A stretch of 64,000 nucleotides of DNA from Certhia americana (GCA_018697195.1 JAGMWU010000056.1:276385-340384); one strand, 5' to 3'. Positions 14,759-28,910 are shown, numbered from the stretch's first letter. The notes: generated from the letters alone by a model not told the origin. Numbers and translations are program-made.

Positions 14759-15149
14759 TAAACAGTAAATACATCCTGTGTTTTACCAGCTTAGTTCAGT
14801 ACTAGAAGTGAATGCCTAATGAAAGAGTAACAACTTCCCACAAATCTGGAGGTTCTAATTTGATAGGTATGTTACTTAATTTTTAAATACTGCTGTCTAC
14901 AGTATTACATAAACAGAAGTTAGTAATAGATTTCTATATTTCCAGAGAGCTTTCCCCCTATTAGACTAATGGATGTATTGGTATTAATAAGTTTTTGAAT
15001 GGCTGAATCCTAATGACAGCAGAGTGGACCAGCAGACAAAAAAAAAATCTTAAAAAAGAAAGAGCAGTGCTTTGTTTTGAAGAGAGATGTTTTTTTGACC
15101 AAGTACACTTATGTTTGTTTCTTCATTACTTAAAGGAAAACTCATCCGA

Positions 15150-15265
15150 AAGTGAAGGCTGGCTTATTTAAGTCAGGGATATGGTTTAGTGGTGGACTTA
15201 GCACTGTTACGTTTCTGGTTGGATTTGATGATCTTAAGGGACTTATCCAACATATGTTAGTCCTA
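15150..15265 (+). repeat. CR1 LINE 3' end, plus orientation
   Basis: Shows the typical CR1 3' UTR wording: ATGGTTTAGTGG, then GGTTGGATTTGATGATCTTA and GGGACTTATCCAACA. Only the last roughly 110 bases remain, as is usual for the 5'-truncated CR1 copies of birds. It lies in the last KDM3B intron. Confidence 0.8.
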
Positions 15266-16703
15266 AAATTAAATGTGTTTTGGTTTGAGGAAGCATGGCT
15301 GCTTCTGCTAATAATTATGCACAGAACATAATAGGTACACAAGTACACTGGATGTAAGACAGTAAGTTCTACAGAGAGAAGACCATAGAAAATCTTGCTG
15401 GGTTTTATCTAACACTTCTGAAGTATTAGTATCTGCTCAGTTTGCAAATTTTGTTGTCAGCATTTTTTGTGTATCAGTAATCACATGTATGTGAAAGGAA
15501 GTAGGGTGGAGATGTGCAGAATGGCTGTCCTCATCAAAGTAAGTACACAATATATAGTCACTCTCCGGGATGTCACCCAAGGATGTCAGAATCTGTCATA
15601 TTAATTCTCTCATACAAATTCAATGAAAGTTTGCTATAAATTTCTGTGTGGATTTTCATGAGATATCAAGGAAAGCAGAAGTAGGATCAACTCTCATTCT
15701 GGCATCTAACACTCTACCTCTTCAGCTGTGAGGATACAAGTGCAGAACTGTTTCTGTAAATTAAGAGGTTGCAAATGGATAATACTTATTACTAAAAAAA
15801 AGAACCAAGAAACAAAAACCCACAAAGGGCAACTCAGTATTCCTGTGAAAAGGAATACTGGTTGTATTTGTCTCAGACTTTTTTTCTGTTTGACATTTTT
15901 AATGTATATTTTTATATAAACCTACATATATATTTCTGTGTATTAAAATACACAGAGACAATAACAGCCACATAAATGATACCAGAAAATTAGGTCGCAT
16001 GTACATCAGAAAAGGATTATGGTGCTTGGCAGGTAGTTGAGCAAGTGCAGTTGAGCCACTCACTTAGGAGGCAAAACTGTTCCATTCAACACCTGGAAAC
16101 AGAATTTAAATAAACTTAACAAAAGTCAGAAACGAGACAGAACTTTTATTCTTAAATAGGTAACTGTGGAAAAAAATAGCAGTGAGTACTAGTGGATTTC
16201 TCATCTTGCGCTTGTCTTTCTGCAAGATTCAAAATTTGAAGAATTTTTAGCCTCTACCTCTACCTGCAAATAGAGGAATAGGATGATTCGTTGCATCATC
16301 TTAATTTTCATAGGATTAAACCATATGATTTTCTTGCATCTTTTAGATTTGATTCATGTGAATCTCTAAGTGACTTGGTTCACAAGGACTTTTTCAAAAT
16401 AAACTCATATATATAACTTCATAATGCACTTCCTCCTAGCTCTCACAAGAGAACGAATTATCTTAAAATAACATGAGTAAATATATGTTGATGGGTGACC
16501 AGAAAATGAGTTAATAAATCAGTGCAGGTGTCGAAAATACTTGTCATCTGTGACAGTTAAAATTTGTGTTGTTGGTATCCTGAAGCAAAAAGAGTATATG
16601 TTTTGGGTATACTTGCCAACTATTACAAATTCAGCTGTCAAAGTTGATGGCATAGTTACATAGTTATTTGCGTAGACTCTCCTTGTTAGTCTGTAGAAGT
16701 TGA

Positions 16704-16805
<102 letters not shown>

Positions 16806-18090
16806 GAATTGCTAATTCCAAATGCCCTGTCAAGCAGGCCTTTTGCTCACGGTATATACAGGGACTGCACACGACTGCCTCTGCAGGAGCAGAAGCTTCT
16901 CACTGGAAGCTGGTGTGGTCAGTATTACACACACTCTTCAGCCACTGTTTTCTACGCTGCCTCAACACTGAAGGTCTAATGGAAGGTTGCACTGTTAAAT
17001 GCAGAATTCCAGATTCTAAAAGGTGCCATATCCCTTTCCTGTGGCCTTTTGCAAATTGAAAGAACATGGAAACGACTCAATGTTCCTGCATATTACGATT
17101 AGAAATGGTATAAAGAGTGTGGTTGTTTTTTTCCCTCATGCCTAGTTAGTCTCCACAAAGTTAGACAGAATGTGCTTGAGGTGGGTTGTCCTGCTGCAGA
17201 CTTGGCTGATAACTGCTGAAAGAATGTGACCATCAATAGCCCAACTGCAGAAATTCAAACAAACTTCCCGTGTGAGATACAGGCCAAGGAAAAGGATAAA
17301 GCTAGTCTCTGCACTCCCCTTCTTCTAGCTGTTTCTCTATACGCTGTAGAGTTGCAGAACTAAAGGGAGAACCCACTTTTTTTTCCCCCTGGGAGACTCC
17401 AGAAATAAGAGAATTGTGTATTTAGTGAAAAAATAGGTTTGTAGTGAAACAGTTAATATTTCATGAAAGTAGATATTTTTAGTATTTTTGAAGTACCACA
17501 ATTGTTCCTGGATTTTCAAGGAAAAGTGTATTACGTTTAGTCTTCCTTTCAATAAAATCAAGAAGCGATTTTTAGAAAGCAGTCCAAAATAGCACAAAAA
17601 CAGCCAAAGGAGAATTGAATAGAAATTGGCATCCCACCTCCCTTGCCCATATTACCTCACCTATCTTCCCCCTCTCTCTTATGCCACCCTGCTTCCTTGG
17701 AATGAGAAGTAAAAAGGAGTATAAACTCTGTTCTCACATGGAGATGTTGTACATCTCTCCCTGCACTGGTGACTGCAGGCAATATTCACCCAATACCAGT
17801 GATACCAGAAAACATCTATAAAACAACTATCCTTTCCAAAGTGAAGGAAAAGTTAACTTTCGGTGTCAACTTTGTCCAGAACTATTTTAAGTAAAATGTT
17901 CCTGCTTGATAGAACCGTATTCAGAATTTACTAATGTCAGCATTGATGCAATGGATTTCATTGTCCGGGTACATGGGGAAATGTATTGACCTTATCTCCA
18001 GCTGTACTGTAGTGCCACTTCCAGGCCTGTTAATATGTTCACGGTTATTTCATTTTTTAAAAAATAAAAGTCATTTACTGTAACAGCCTG
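16806..18090 (+). other. KDM3B: KDM3B 3' UTR with poly(A) signals
   Basis: Non-coding sequence after the stop codon. AATAAA occurs at 17551-17556 and again at 18063-18068; the second, followed by T/G-rich sequence, gives a UTR of about 1.3 kb, a size usual for this gene. The first could serve as an alternative site. The exact cleavage point is inferred. Confidence 0.65.
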
Positions 18091-21000
18091 GGCAGTTTCT
18101 TTCATACTTGTACACTGATCTTCCTGCCTTGAGGTTGTCTCAGCCTCTGCCCCTGGTAGTGTAGGCAGCCTGCTAATTTTGACCTGCTGTGTTTGACCAG
18201 AATGCTTATGTGGTTTAGCTTGGCATCCCAAGTATGTGCTGGGAGCACACTAAGCTGCCTGCCAATTCTTCATTCTTTGAGGTAGTTTGGATAGAGGATT
18301 TGTCTTACCATAAAAAATGTCTCTTGTACTGTGCTCCTCATCTCTTATCTTCCTAACAGGTTGGGGTCCAGGCATCCCCTCTGCACTGGAGATATGGATG
18401 GGGTGGTAAAAGTTCTGGAGGTTGTGATGGCAGCAGCAGTTCTGTTAACTGACATGCGGCATTCTAGCAGCTTCAGTTTGATTATTGGATGCAAAGTCCA
18501 GTCACAGGCTTTTGCTGCCTCCTGCCCTTGCAGCTATCCTGTGAATATGGGCTAATTTATCTGCTAAAGATAAAAACGGTTGTTCCAGATGCATGAATCG
18601 TTCAGCTTCACTGTATTCTGTTGTGTACAATTTCTTGTGCACTTCCGTTGTACTCTGTGCCTACAGATTAATTATAGCTATTTCCCTCATTAGTGTGTGT
18701 ATAAGCATTAGAATTGGATAAAGATCAAAAAGGCAGAGACTTGGCTATATCTAATGCAGTAGGCATGAGTAATTTTAAATGCAGTGATCTACAATAAGAG
18801 TTTTGCATCTTGTTCTAAACCTTTGTTTAGTTTGAGTGTATCAAGACTGCTTCTGTCTCTTGAATTTCCTTTCAACCAATAATTATAACATTGACTTAAG
18901 GTCTATAATCAGTAGTTTTTATCACAGTATTTTCTAGTTCAAGATTTAAGGGACAGCTGGTATGTTACATAGAATGTAATCAGATTAAAGCAGACATCAT
19001 AAATCAGGAGTTTTAGCAGAGGGACAATAAAAAACTTGAGTTACATGTCTTAATATTGTTTGCTGCAGTTATCACACTTGTTCTACCTAATGCTCTCTTG
19101 CCGTTACTAAATGGAGGTGCATAAGACAGTGGGCAGCACCATTTTTGTATATGGGCTTTAAACTCTGTCTTTTAGTCAATGTCCTGTGTAACTACAGACA
19201 AGAAGAAGCAAGAATTCAGGAATATATGACTGTTGGCCTGTGCGAGTGAATTTAGATTGCATTCACAATACTGAAGTTTGGTGTGTCCTCAGCCATGCAA
19301 GGGTCCTTATAATGTCCCCAGTCTGAAGATTTCACTTCTTTTCAACCAAAAAAACTTTGTTTTCTTGATACTGAATAAAAATGTAACAGTGTGCAAGGTT
19401 TAATTTTAAAAACCCTAAATCTTTACTCTGAGGCAACTGTACCAGGCAAAATAAATATAGGAAAAAAAGTACCTAATACATTGACAGTTACATTCCATGT
19501 GATTTTTCTGTGAAAGATTCTTAGATGGCCTTTTGTAAAACTTGAGGATGTGGAATCAGAATTGGAGCAACGAAGTTACATGCTAAGCAGTAACTTGAAT
19601 TTACCTACAATTCAAATAAGATTAAAGAAGTTATGATGCATGAATATTATTTAAAACTATTGCTCCCATGTATATATAATTTCCTTCTTCCTCACTCCTG
19701 ATAGCCCTTTAATAGCTCTGAGCTTCTACAGTTAAGAGGTATTGGTTGAGGTGTATAACACACTAGTGATTTATTCAGGCATCAAGCACACCTTGTAAGC
19801 ATTGATTCAGTGGAAAATTACTGTGAAACTACACAGCATAGAAGGACCTGTTGACAGTGTATCTTACTAGTTCTGGTTACTGGTAAGGAATCTTGTCTTC
19901 TGATCATCAGCTTCTGTGTTTCCCCAATGGCTGGTATGCATGCCAATGCCTGCTTGTGGTCACTCTCTTCCAGTGCATCTCAGAATCTGAAATTAGCCCA
20001 CAGCTTCTTTCCTTTTAATTGGCAGATTCTTATTCTCAACCTTTGAAAAAGAGCTGCATGTTCCCGCCAGGCATTTGAAAAATAACCAGGCAGAAATCAT
20101 CTTACTTATCTCTCTTATCTCCCTCGTTCTGCCTTGCAGGAGCTTTTTATTTATCTCTGCCTTTATATAGTCTAATAGGAAAATGGTAATACAAGTTTTA
20201 AGAGCTGGATACAACAAAATACAGCTGTTTCCTCCAGGATGGTGTCTTCTAAGAGAATAGCTTTCAATCACAGAGCAAAACCCGTAAAGAAATGTTCTCA
20301 GAACAATTTCCAGTTCTAGGGCCCTAGCTCTTAAAATGTCATTTTTGGCTGTCAGCTTGCACTTTTTCTGTTTTCCTTACTTCTTTCACGTTTTGATACT
20401 CTTCCACTACAGTCTGCACCTTTGTGTTTCAGAGAAGGGTCCCATTGTACTCTTCCACTTCACCTTTACTCCTAAGACCCATAGACTTGAGCCCTGATGA
20501 ATTGCTGTTCTTCTTCATCATAGCAGCTTCTGCCTGAACTTCAGCTGCAGCAGATCTCTGGATCTGACCTGGCATTTTTCTTAATGTAGCTTTGCTTAAG
20601 CTGCTCTACTCTAGAAACAGTTTGTGTGATTTCCATACTTTATTGTTTAGCCATAGCAGATTGATAGATATTTGGTGACCTATTTGGACCATTTGTAGAA
20701 CACAAGTTTATCATGAGTTGTTTCAGCAGTAGCATATCTGCAAAAAAAAACCCCAAACCAGCCTTAATTTGGAAACAATTGATGAATTACTATCCTAAGG
20801 TAGGTCTTAATTACACAGCATTGTACAATATTACTAATAACTTAATAAAAATACTACTACTTACAAATATTTTTATTTTCACTTAACCTGCAGCTGACTT
20901 TTGTTCCAAAAATAGCCCTTAAACTTCCAGTAGTTTTTCCTTGTGGAAAAGGAAGCTAATTAATTCTTTCATTTGTATTTATGATATGGAAAAAGATTTA

Positions 21001-22450
21001 ACTTCTTATTGCTAAATGTAAATTGCTGGCTTAAAATACCATTTCTGAAGTTGTTCTAAAGCTCAACGTGCTACTTAACAGTGATCTGCCACTTACATGT
21101 ACGACACCACCTTCTCTGCTGATGTTGAGATTCTGTTGTTCTTATCACCATTTGTGTCTAATGCACTGTCCATTTTCATACTGCCCCTTGGCACATTAAA
21201 TAGCTTAAAGCACTTAGGCACATTTTATTTAGGTGTCACTTACCTATGCTGCAGTTATTTAGCATTCTCACACTGTCATATATGTTACTTACCAGATCTC
21301 TGCATTTTCCCTCTTCTGTTTGCATCTTCCACTCAACCGAGCATGAACAAATTACTCAGGTAACAGATCTGTTGCTGTGCTGGTCACCAATAGGAAACTG
21401 ATGCAATTAGAAATGTAGTTATTTTATTGAAGTTTTTGCATGTTGGTGTAAAAGCAGATTCCTTTTATCCTATTAGTAGGTCAGTTATGCCATCAGTGGT
21501 GTAAATTGTGCAGTCCCTTATGCAATCATTTTGTTGCCATTCATATCCAAAAGCAGACTGTGACAAAATGTTCTTTGTCACTGTCTGTAGGGACATTAAT
21601 GCTTTCATCTCTTGCATGTAATGGGAAGTTGTCAATGTTTTGTATTTGTCTTCACTGCTCATTATTCTGAATTTCATGCATTCATGAGAAAATTCTTCCT
21701 GAACAGCTCTTTGTTTTTGTTCTGACTCTTTCCTTGGTCTCATTCCTTTTCATAAAGGCTCTTTAGCAACTATTGGCAACTAATGAGACTTTGCCATAGT
21801 GCCTTCCTTCGGGTGTTTTGGGGTTTTTTTGGTGGGCTTCTTTTTATTTGTTTTTTGTTTGATAGGTTTTTTTGAGGTTGGTTTCATTGGTTGGTTGGTT
21901 GGTCGGTTGGGGTTTTTTTAGCTGAAGAACCACAGTAGTTTTCTAGAGATTTTTTTTTTTTTTTTCATTAAAAAACATGCAATGGTTATCTCGGTGTGAT
22001 TCAGAGATCTGTGTACATGGCCTAATCAATCCTTGACTGTAATATACATACAGGCTCCCAGTAATGAACTCTGGTATTGACTGAGGAGAAAGATTCTTTA
22101 AACAGAATTCATTGGTGAGCTGTTAAAATACAACAGTTTCCAGTACACACACTGTTCAGCCTTGTTTGTGTAGTTAACGAAGTAACCGACCTCTCTGCTT
22201 TCGAGGAAGAGTACCTGGCAACACTGAAATTACCTGGAAACTACAAGTAACAGCCTTTATTCTTCTGGTTTAATAACGCAAACGTCAGTATCGGCTAGTT
22301 GCGTTTTGTTTTGCATCCGGTTTTGGGTGAAACTCGGAGCCGTGGAACTTTGAAACGCTTTTACACTTAATGACCCTGTTTGCAGCATGTAATAGCTGTT
22401 GTCTTGATTTGCCGGGAGGAGGCAGGAGCAACTGGAGGGAAGATGGCTTC
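18091..22450. other. KDM3B-REEP2 intergenic region
   Basis: About 4.4 kb of AT-rich DNA with no exon-like frame or RNA gene that I can support. Frames up to about 90 codons occur but show no family resemblance. A T/G-rich low-complexity tract lies at 21810-21965. Sequence becomes GC-rich from about 22.5 kb, at the REEP2 promoter. Confidence 0.7.
21810..21965. repeat. T/G-rich low-complexity tract
   Basis: Alternating runs of T and G, including five consecutive GGTT-type units near 21888-21911 and a pure T run ending at 21965. It is simple-sequence DNA and contains no gene. Confidence 0.85.
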
Positions 22451-22849
22451 TTCTGTGGTCTCTATTACTCTGTTCCCAAGTGCCCACGGTCTCAATTCAA
22501 CACTCTCCTGCAATTTCCCTCACGTTGCTTCTCTGCCATCGTTCCAGCAATGCCACTTGTCTACCTCGCTGCTGCCGTTCCGCTGGCGGGGCTCCGTTCC
22601 CGGGGTTCCCCCGCACCTCCCGACCTGGTGCGAGCGAGCACAGGACTGTCCCCCCCCAACGGCGGCGGGCAGCGCGACCCGCCGGGTTCCGCAGAGGGCC
22701 GGGATGCCCGGGACCCTGCGGCCTCTCCCTCCGCCGCGTCGGCCCCTCCCATGCGAGCACACGGGGCGGAGCTACGCCTGCTGCAGGAACCTGCCCTTTA
22801 AGAGCCGCCTCCCGCCGCCGCTCAGCCGTGAGCCGCGCCCGGTGCCGCC

Positions 22850-22881
22850 ATGGTCTCCTGGATAATCTCCCGCCTCGTGGT
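22850..22881 (+). CDS. REEP2: REEP2 coding exon 1
   Basis: ATG in a good Kozak context (GCCGCCATGG) and the family-invariant start MVSWIISRLV, followed by donor GTGAGT. The Val codon is split GT/G with exon 2. It opens the first membrane hairpin. Confidence 0.96.
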
Positions 22882-23248
22882 GTGAGTGCGTGCGGCCGGG
22901 GCGTGGGGAGGTGCGGGCCGGGGCGCGGGGCCCTTCCCCGGTGGTCCCTCGGGGGCCGCGGCCCGGAGCGGGGCTCTCTCTGGCGCTGGCGTCCGTGTTG
23001 CCCCGCGGACCCCGCGCCCTGGGAAGGGGCGGCTGAGGGGCGGGCTCCCTCGCGGGTGGCTGCGGCCGCAGATGGTCGGGTCTGTGCGGGCTGCTGCGGC
23101 CCACGGGCGGTGCCGAGGTGAGGGCGGCTAAGCCCCGCCCGGAACCCGGCATCACGCCGGCACCGGCATCCCGAGGGGAGTGCTCGCCACTGCGGCCGGG
23201 GGCGGTGCGGGGCGCCGCGAGGAGCTGAGGGGTCTGTTCTTCTCCTAG

Positions 23249-23321
23249 GCTGATCTTCGGCACCCTTTACCCTGCGTACTCCTCCTACAAGGCCGTGAAG
23301 ACGAAAAACGTAAAGGAATAT
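23249..23321 (+). CDS. REEP2: REEP2 coding exon 2
   Basis: Acceptor TTCTCCTAG, donor GTGAGT. Encodes [20 protein letters not shown] and VKEY, completing the first hydrophobic segment and the conserved basic loop. Ends in phase 0. The following intron is 4 kb. Confidence 0.96.
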
Positions 23322-25249
23322 GTGAGTACGGGCTCCCCGTGCCGACGCAGCGCCCGCCTCGTCCTTCGCGGCCGCCTTGCAAGCGCCCGGCCTGTCCCCG
23401 GGACGATGCCACTCCGGCTCCGCAGGGGCTCGGTCAGCCAGGCCGCCCGAGCAGCAGCTCCAGTCGTCTCTGGAAAAGCTGCCATGGATGGGTGCTTACT
23501 GAAATGAGAGGTTTCAGCCCATAAACGTGGGTTATTTGTTCTCAGGAGATGCTGAGTGAGGAAGGGAAAGCGGGGAAACACTGCAGTATGGAAGCATATG
23601 AAAGTCCAGGACAAGTTCTTTCTTGTAACTTTATCCTTACTTTGTGTCCTTTACTGCTTTTTCAGTACTACTTTTGTTTTCTTCCAAAGGGCTGAATAAT
23701 CCTGCTTGGTTTGTGGTTTCCTATCACCTTTGTGATCAGTTTTTTATGTTGGTCAAAACTTCATTCTCTTTCCCTTCGGGAACCGTTTCCTTTCCTGTCT
23801 ACACCGTTGCTACAATTACCATATTTAAAACACCAGATTTTTTTTTTTTTTTTGTGATGTTGTGTGCTGCCTTCTTAGAGAAGGGATGTTGTAAGTAGAT
23901 CAGTTGAAACAAGATCTATGATGTGTAAAAGTATGGCATTAATTTTGGGGTTTTGTTTAGTGAGTCAATGGTATAGATTTCTTGAAGTAGATATCGAATT
24001 CTGAATTGCTGCAGCAGAAAATATAATCTTGTTTTCAGTTTCAGTGAAAATGCTGGTTCAAGAAAATGTATTTGAACTGCTAAAACTTACATATTAATTA
24101 TGTTTCTTTGAGAGGTCTGCATCAAAAACAAGCAGTTAGATGTTGGACTGCCATCTGTCTAATTCACTTACATTTGAAGCACTTCTTTCTCAACACAAGT
24201 GGAAAGATGGGGGAAAACATAACAGAAGGGGCAATATCTGTGTTCAAACTGTTCCTCATGTGAAAAGTCAGCAGAGAACTTGAATGCTGTACTGCCCATT
24301 TTCAAATCCAGCTATTTTGTATTACTGCTTGCTCATAGCACTTAAAAATCAACATTGGTTAGGGTTTGGTGGTGGAGAAAGGTCTTACAGCTGTATCTGT
24401 GCCAAAGTGGAATATTGAAGCTCGAGTTGATACAGAGCAAGCTACCACAAACAGTCCATTACTGACATCAGAGTACAGAGCAAATTTACTCTTCTCTACC
24501 ACCATGATAGAAACGCAGGATAAATCCTTGAGCAGCTATGGCAAACTGCTTCTAGTAGCTCAGATTGTTCTAAAAGCAGTTTCTTTCTTTTTTCATGTCG
24601 TCTTCAGTGTTGGTCAAGTCTACATTCCAGTTATGCTTTTGCATTTGCTGAATTCATTTAGGTTCTTGGTGCAAGTTGGGGAGACTATATATGTGCCTGA
24701 AGCTGGTCATCATCAGGGTGAGCAGCAAATGACTCCTGACTCCTTTTAGTGGATTGAAAAAAAAATGCAGCCTCATTCAACTCACAGTTTTGGAAGGTGT
24801 TTGTAATCTGTCATAAGAAAAAAAAATAGGGCTTCTTCCCATCTGCTTTCTGCTCTTCTAGTTTCTGGTCATCTTCAGGGACTTCTAGAATTAGAAGTCA
24901 GATCCTTCTAGTTTGTTTAGGAGCTATACTTCTTTTTTTCTTTGGCTTTGGAGCATAGGGTGAAGGGTGACAGAAGGAGACAGAGGCAAGAGACCTGCAT
25001 CCGGTATCAAAGATGTGAACATGAAGTTTATTTAAATAGTAACAAAGAATGTTTTATGTTCTCAGTTCATACTCCTGAGCATTCTGTTAGCAGAGTGAAA
25101 AATAAACACTAAGCTTATACTCAGGCTGCCTACAGTGACCCCTTTTGAGTGACATCTGCTAATATATGTAAATGCAATAATTTTCATTAAGAAAAAGCAA
25201 ACACTGTAAGTTCATTGCTTGGTATTTAATCCCATTTAGAGACAAAATG

Positions 25250-25450
25250 TCAGCCGGAGATCAATCAGGATCCTTTTTTTGAATTCTTTAATCAACTCCT
25301 ACCTAATCTCTTGGATAGAAAAGTATCTTCTGCACAGTTTGTCATCTTACTATTCACAACCTTTTCCAGATGTTTCATGAAGATGAACAGCACAGATCTC
25401 AACACTGATTGCTGTGGGATTCCACTGGTAACTTTCCTCATTGTGAAAAG
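25250..25450 (-). repeat. LINE reverse-transcriptase remnant (CR1-like)
   Basis: On the minus strand the frame at 25292-25492 carries a decayed version of the LINE motif GVPQGSVL...LF followed by an FADDT-like segment (SGIPQQSVLRSVLF; TNCAEDT). This is the RT core around its catalytic aspartates, with substitutions. It is an old fragment in the second REEP2 intron, not a host gene. Confidence 0.6.
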
Positions 25451-27290
25451 TGGCCATTTACTTTTCTCCTTTGTTTCCTTTTTTTTAACCAACTGTTAAT
25501 CCTCAATAGTCCCTTCATTTTTATCCTTGACAATTTTGTTTCTTTAAGTGTTGGTATAGACCTATTAGAAACTTAATATACCCTTGCCCTGTAAGGAAAG
25601 CACTATAGCTCAACACAGGCTAATGGAAACCTAAGAGTTCTGCTACACTTGTGAATTTTTTTTTTTTCTGAAAAAAAAGCATAATCTTAATTTTGTTACA
25701 TATGTGTAGGTATTTGCTAATTGCTTTTATTGCTATTATTGCCTTCATTTTGCCTAATGCTGAAGTAAGATTTACTGTTTAATAGGTTTTCTGAAATCTC
25801 TCATCCTTTTGGATTCCTTTTTGCAAACTTAGATTTATGATTATTCACACACTTCTTCATACACGAGCTGATTCACATTGCTGCACTGAGAATTTAATCA
25901 TTCGTTTCAAAAAGTTGCTTTAGATCAGCTGAATGACACATGGTCTTGTCCAAACTGATGATACAAGAGAAAAAAAAGGCAAGAGAGAGCCGTACAATAC
26001 AAGTTTTGCTGTTTTCTCCTCCGAAAAAGAAAGTTTACAATAGAGTGGAAATAATTTGGATTACTGACCACTGTCTTCTAAACCATTCACTGTGTTAGAG
26101 CAGCTGGAGGCATATTCATTTTCTTTTATGATAAACTTGTGGAGGGTCTTTCAAGAACAAATCACCAAGTTTTCCAACACATGCAAGTTTGAGGAAATAC
26201 CTTCTTTTATAGTATTTGCTGTAACAATGAATATCAACATGTCATTATTATATGAACATAATTGTTCATGTAATTGTAATATTTGGATTCATAAGTGGCA
26301 TTTCCCTGATTTGGTTTAGTTCTTTTTTCCCCATTCTTGATGACACTTAAGAGTGTTAAATTGCTTTTAATTAAGGTGTTCTCTTAATTTATCTGCTAGT
26401 TATGCTCTTTTTAAATTCTCAACAGGATAGAAAATTAGCAATTTCCTTATAATTCATCTGACTTTTCTTGAGGAGTAGTTGGCTTGTAGCTGAGAAACTG
26501 GTTACCAAAACAACAGAGTGTGCATCTGTGATTGTTAGGGGGGAATCTTTTTTTTGTGCTTTGAAAGAAATACTGCCCCTCAATACATACCCTCAAGATG
26601 AGGGTGTGAGGAAGTAGAGGGATAGATGATAGGTGTCCAAATCTGCCGTCATAGTACATACATACACTCCAAACCTTAAACAAAAAATTTAGGTTGATGT
26701 GGTGTATTCTTTGCTTTTTTACCTCTCTCAGTGAGCCTTTATTTAAAGAGAAAAATTAATTGCTTGTGTGATTTCTGGGAGTAATGATTAATGCAAAGAA
26801 TGCTTATTAGGGAGTTAGAGCAAAATAATATGTTTCTTGGTTTACTGTTTTTCTTTTTTCCTAAGGAAAAACTTTACATCAGGAAAATACAGGGCTGCAG
26901 CTGAAACTTAAACTTTTACATATGTGTGTGCATGTGTATTTTTTATGGTATTCATGATATATGGAAGAGTGTAACTTCCTGAAGTGAACTGGTAAATTTT
27001 TCTGGATAGGTCGTTTGGGACCTAAAACACTGTTGCACCATAATGTTGCTCCAGGGCATGCATTCATCAATGTATCTGTGTGTTTATTTAGAGCACAGTA
27101 GTCCTACATGCTTTCTCAGACTAAAGTGTACCATTTAGTATGTACCATTTAATACCCTCTCCATTACAGATTATATATGCCTTCTTTTTGAATCTGTCTT
27201 AATGTGTGGAGATGAGTCATTTATAGTGAGAAGATACTTCACTTTTTTTTGCTTCTGATGTATGTCCATTGAGTGACTGCTCTTTTGCAG

Positions 27291-27367
27291 GTGAAGTGGA
27301 TGATGTACTGGATTGTGTTTGCCTTTTTCACCACAGCAGAAACACTCACAGACATTGTTCTTTCTTG
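27291..27367 (+). CDS. REEP2: REEP2 coding exon 3
   Basis: Acceptor CTCTTTTGCAG, donor GTGAGT. Encodes [20 protein letters not shown] then DIVLSW, the second hydrophobic stretch of the TB2/DP1/HVA22 domain. The Trp codon is split TG/G. Confidence 0.96.
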
Positions 27368-28789
27368 GTGAGTTCCTTGGTGGCACATTGCGGGTTTTTT
27401 TGTTATTGCTGTGTCTTTGTTTTGGTTTTTTGCCTTTTTTTAAGCAGCGAGAAGTGTCAGGATGCTAAGAATAAACTGTGTCTCCTTTAGGAGTTTTCTA
27501 TCCCTCTGAAGAGTCAGCAGGTTTCTAGGTACTGTGGGTAGTAGCTGCCGTCTTAGATGCTTCAACTCCTTTGCTTGCAAAGTTAGGGTGATTGCACAGT
27601 ATCTGGAAAAGGATCTTCATCCATTCATCACTTGAAATATTTTTGAGAAGCTGTTAATGTGAACTGGTACAGATTGAAAAATGATAGTCTAAAAGACACC
27701 TTACAAAATGATAGAAGGAAGGGACCTGTTTTGCTTTGACAGCTTTTCATAAGAGCAGATCGCATGCATGTCTGTGCTGTGAGTGGTTTGCATGATGAAC
27801 TTCGCTTCCACTGGGGAGGGTGGGACAGACTAGAAGCAGATTCTTACTCTTTCAAGTACTCCATGTCATGCTTGGCACTGTAGAGGCCTCCAAAAATGAC
27901 AGTTCATTGTTACAGGGCTTTAACTGAACCTTTGAAACAGGGTGTCTTCAGTTGCCTCATTGCTTTAGTGTGTGAGCTTTATGTACATCTCTGAATGTTA
28001 GTCAAGAGTTTCATCTTCTAAAGAATCGTGAAGTACTACACATGCCTTACAAAAATGCTCAGCAGCTTTGTTTCTACCTGCATAAAATCTGAAAAGCAGA
28101 CAAAGTTCAAAAAAGTATAAGAACTTTAGCTTATTCACATAAAGGACTTATGAAAACAGCAGTTTCTTCTTACTTGAGTCAGCAGAGATTTTGCATTCAC
28201 TTGTTTCAATCTCTGCTATTGTATCTTCCCAGACTTTGTTGGGTAAGGGTTAGAGATTACAGGTTTATGTTCTGCTTGCTGTTTTTCATTTACACTGGCC
28301 CTGCTTTTGTGTCTTATTTGAGGAGTACCTGTTGGAAGTTTCAGAAACATCTATCGGCTTTAGCAGGAACGTGACATTATTAAGATACATAGTTGAAAAT
28401 TTTGGAAATTGAGAAGGGAAACTAATGTAGTATTAACATACGCTGGATGCTCTCTGAAGAAACTTAAGAATGATGAGAGTAGCTATCAGATTGTAATTTG
28501 GTGTGTTTGCAGGGCTGAGAGATGCCCTGTTTATGGAGTTTTCATGGCTATGGATGAAAGACTAAATGATACTCGGAGAAGGTATGTCCTAGGATTCTAA
28601 AAAGGGTTCTGCTTTTCTGACCTGAATAATTCAATTCTCTTGTTTCTGAGCCTTTATCTTGCCTACACTTTTTCTGCCTGTGCTGCTCTCTACCATTTAT
28701 CTTCATCTGTCTCTGTACTGATCTTGATTCCAGTTCTCCATCTTTCTCTCTCCTTTTTTTTTTTTTTTTTTCTTTCCTGTTTCTCTCAG

Positions 28790-28910
28790 GTTTCCCTTTT
28801 ATTTCGAACTGAAAATCGCATTTGTGATTTGGCTACTCTCCCCTTACACCAAGGGCTCCAGTGTCCTCTACAGGAAGTTTGTGCACCCAACGCTCTCCAA
28901 TAAGGAGAAG
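28790..28910 (+). CDS. REEP2: REEP2 coding exon 4
   Basis: Preceded by a long T-rich tract and TTTCTCTCAG; donor GTACTT. Encodes [20 protein letters not shown], then [20 protein letters not shown]. This is the third hydrophobic stretch and the conserved end of the hairpin domain. Ends in phase 0. Confidence 0.96.

Larger units (their letters stand above)
22500..23480 (+). promoter_or_regulatory. REEP2: REEP2 CpG island and promoter region
   Basis: GC and CpG content rise sharply from about 22.56 kb and fall again near 23.5 kb, spanning the first two REEP2 exons. No convincing TATA box sits upstream of the start codon; a TTTAAG lies about 50 bp before it. The transcription start is not defined by sequence, so the island limits are approximate. 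Long frames on both strands here are compositional artefacts. Confidence 0.75.

Noticed and set aside
22480..23263. Several long frames on both strands around the REEP2 start
   Set aside because: Same compositional effect of a CpG island; they cross real REEP2 splice sites and show no family motifs.
25292..25492. Minus-strand 66-codon frame as a host gene
   Set aside because: Its readable motif is that of a LINE reverse transcriptase with damaged catalytic residues, so it was listed as a repeat.
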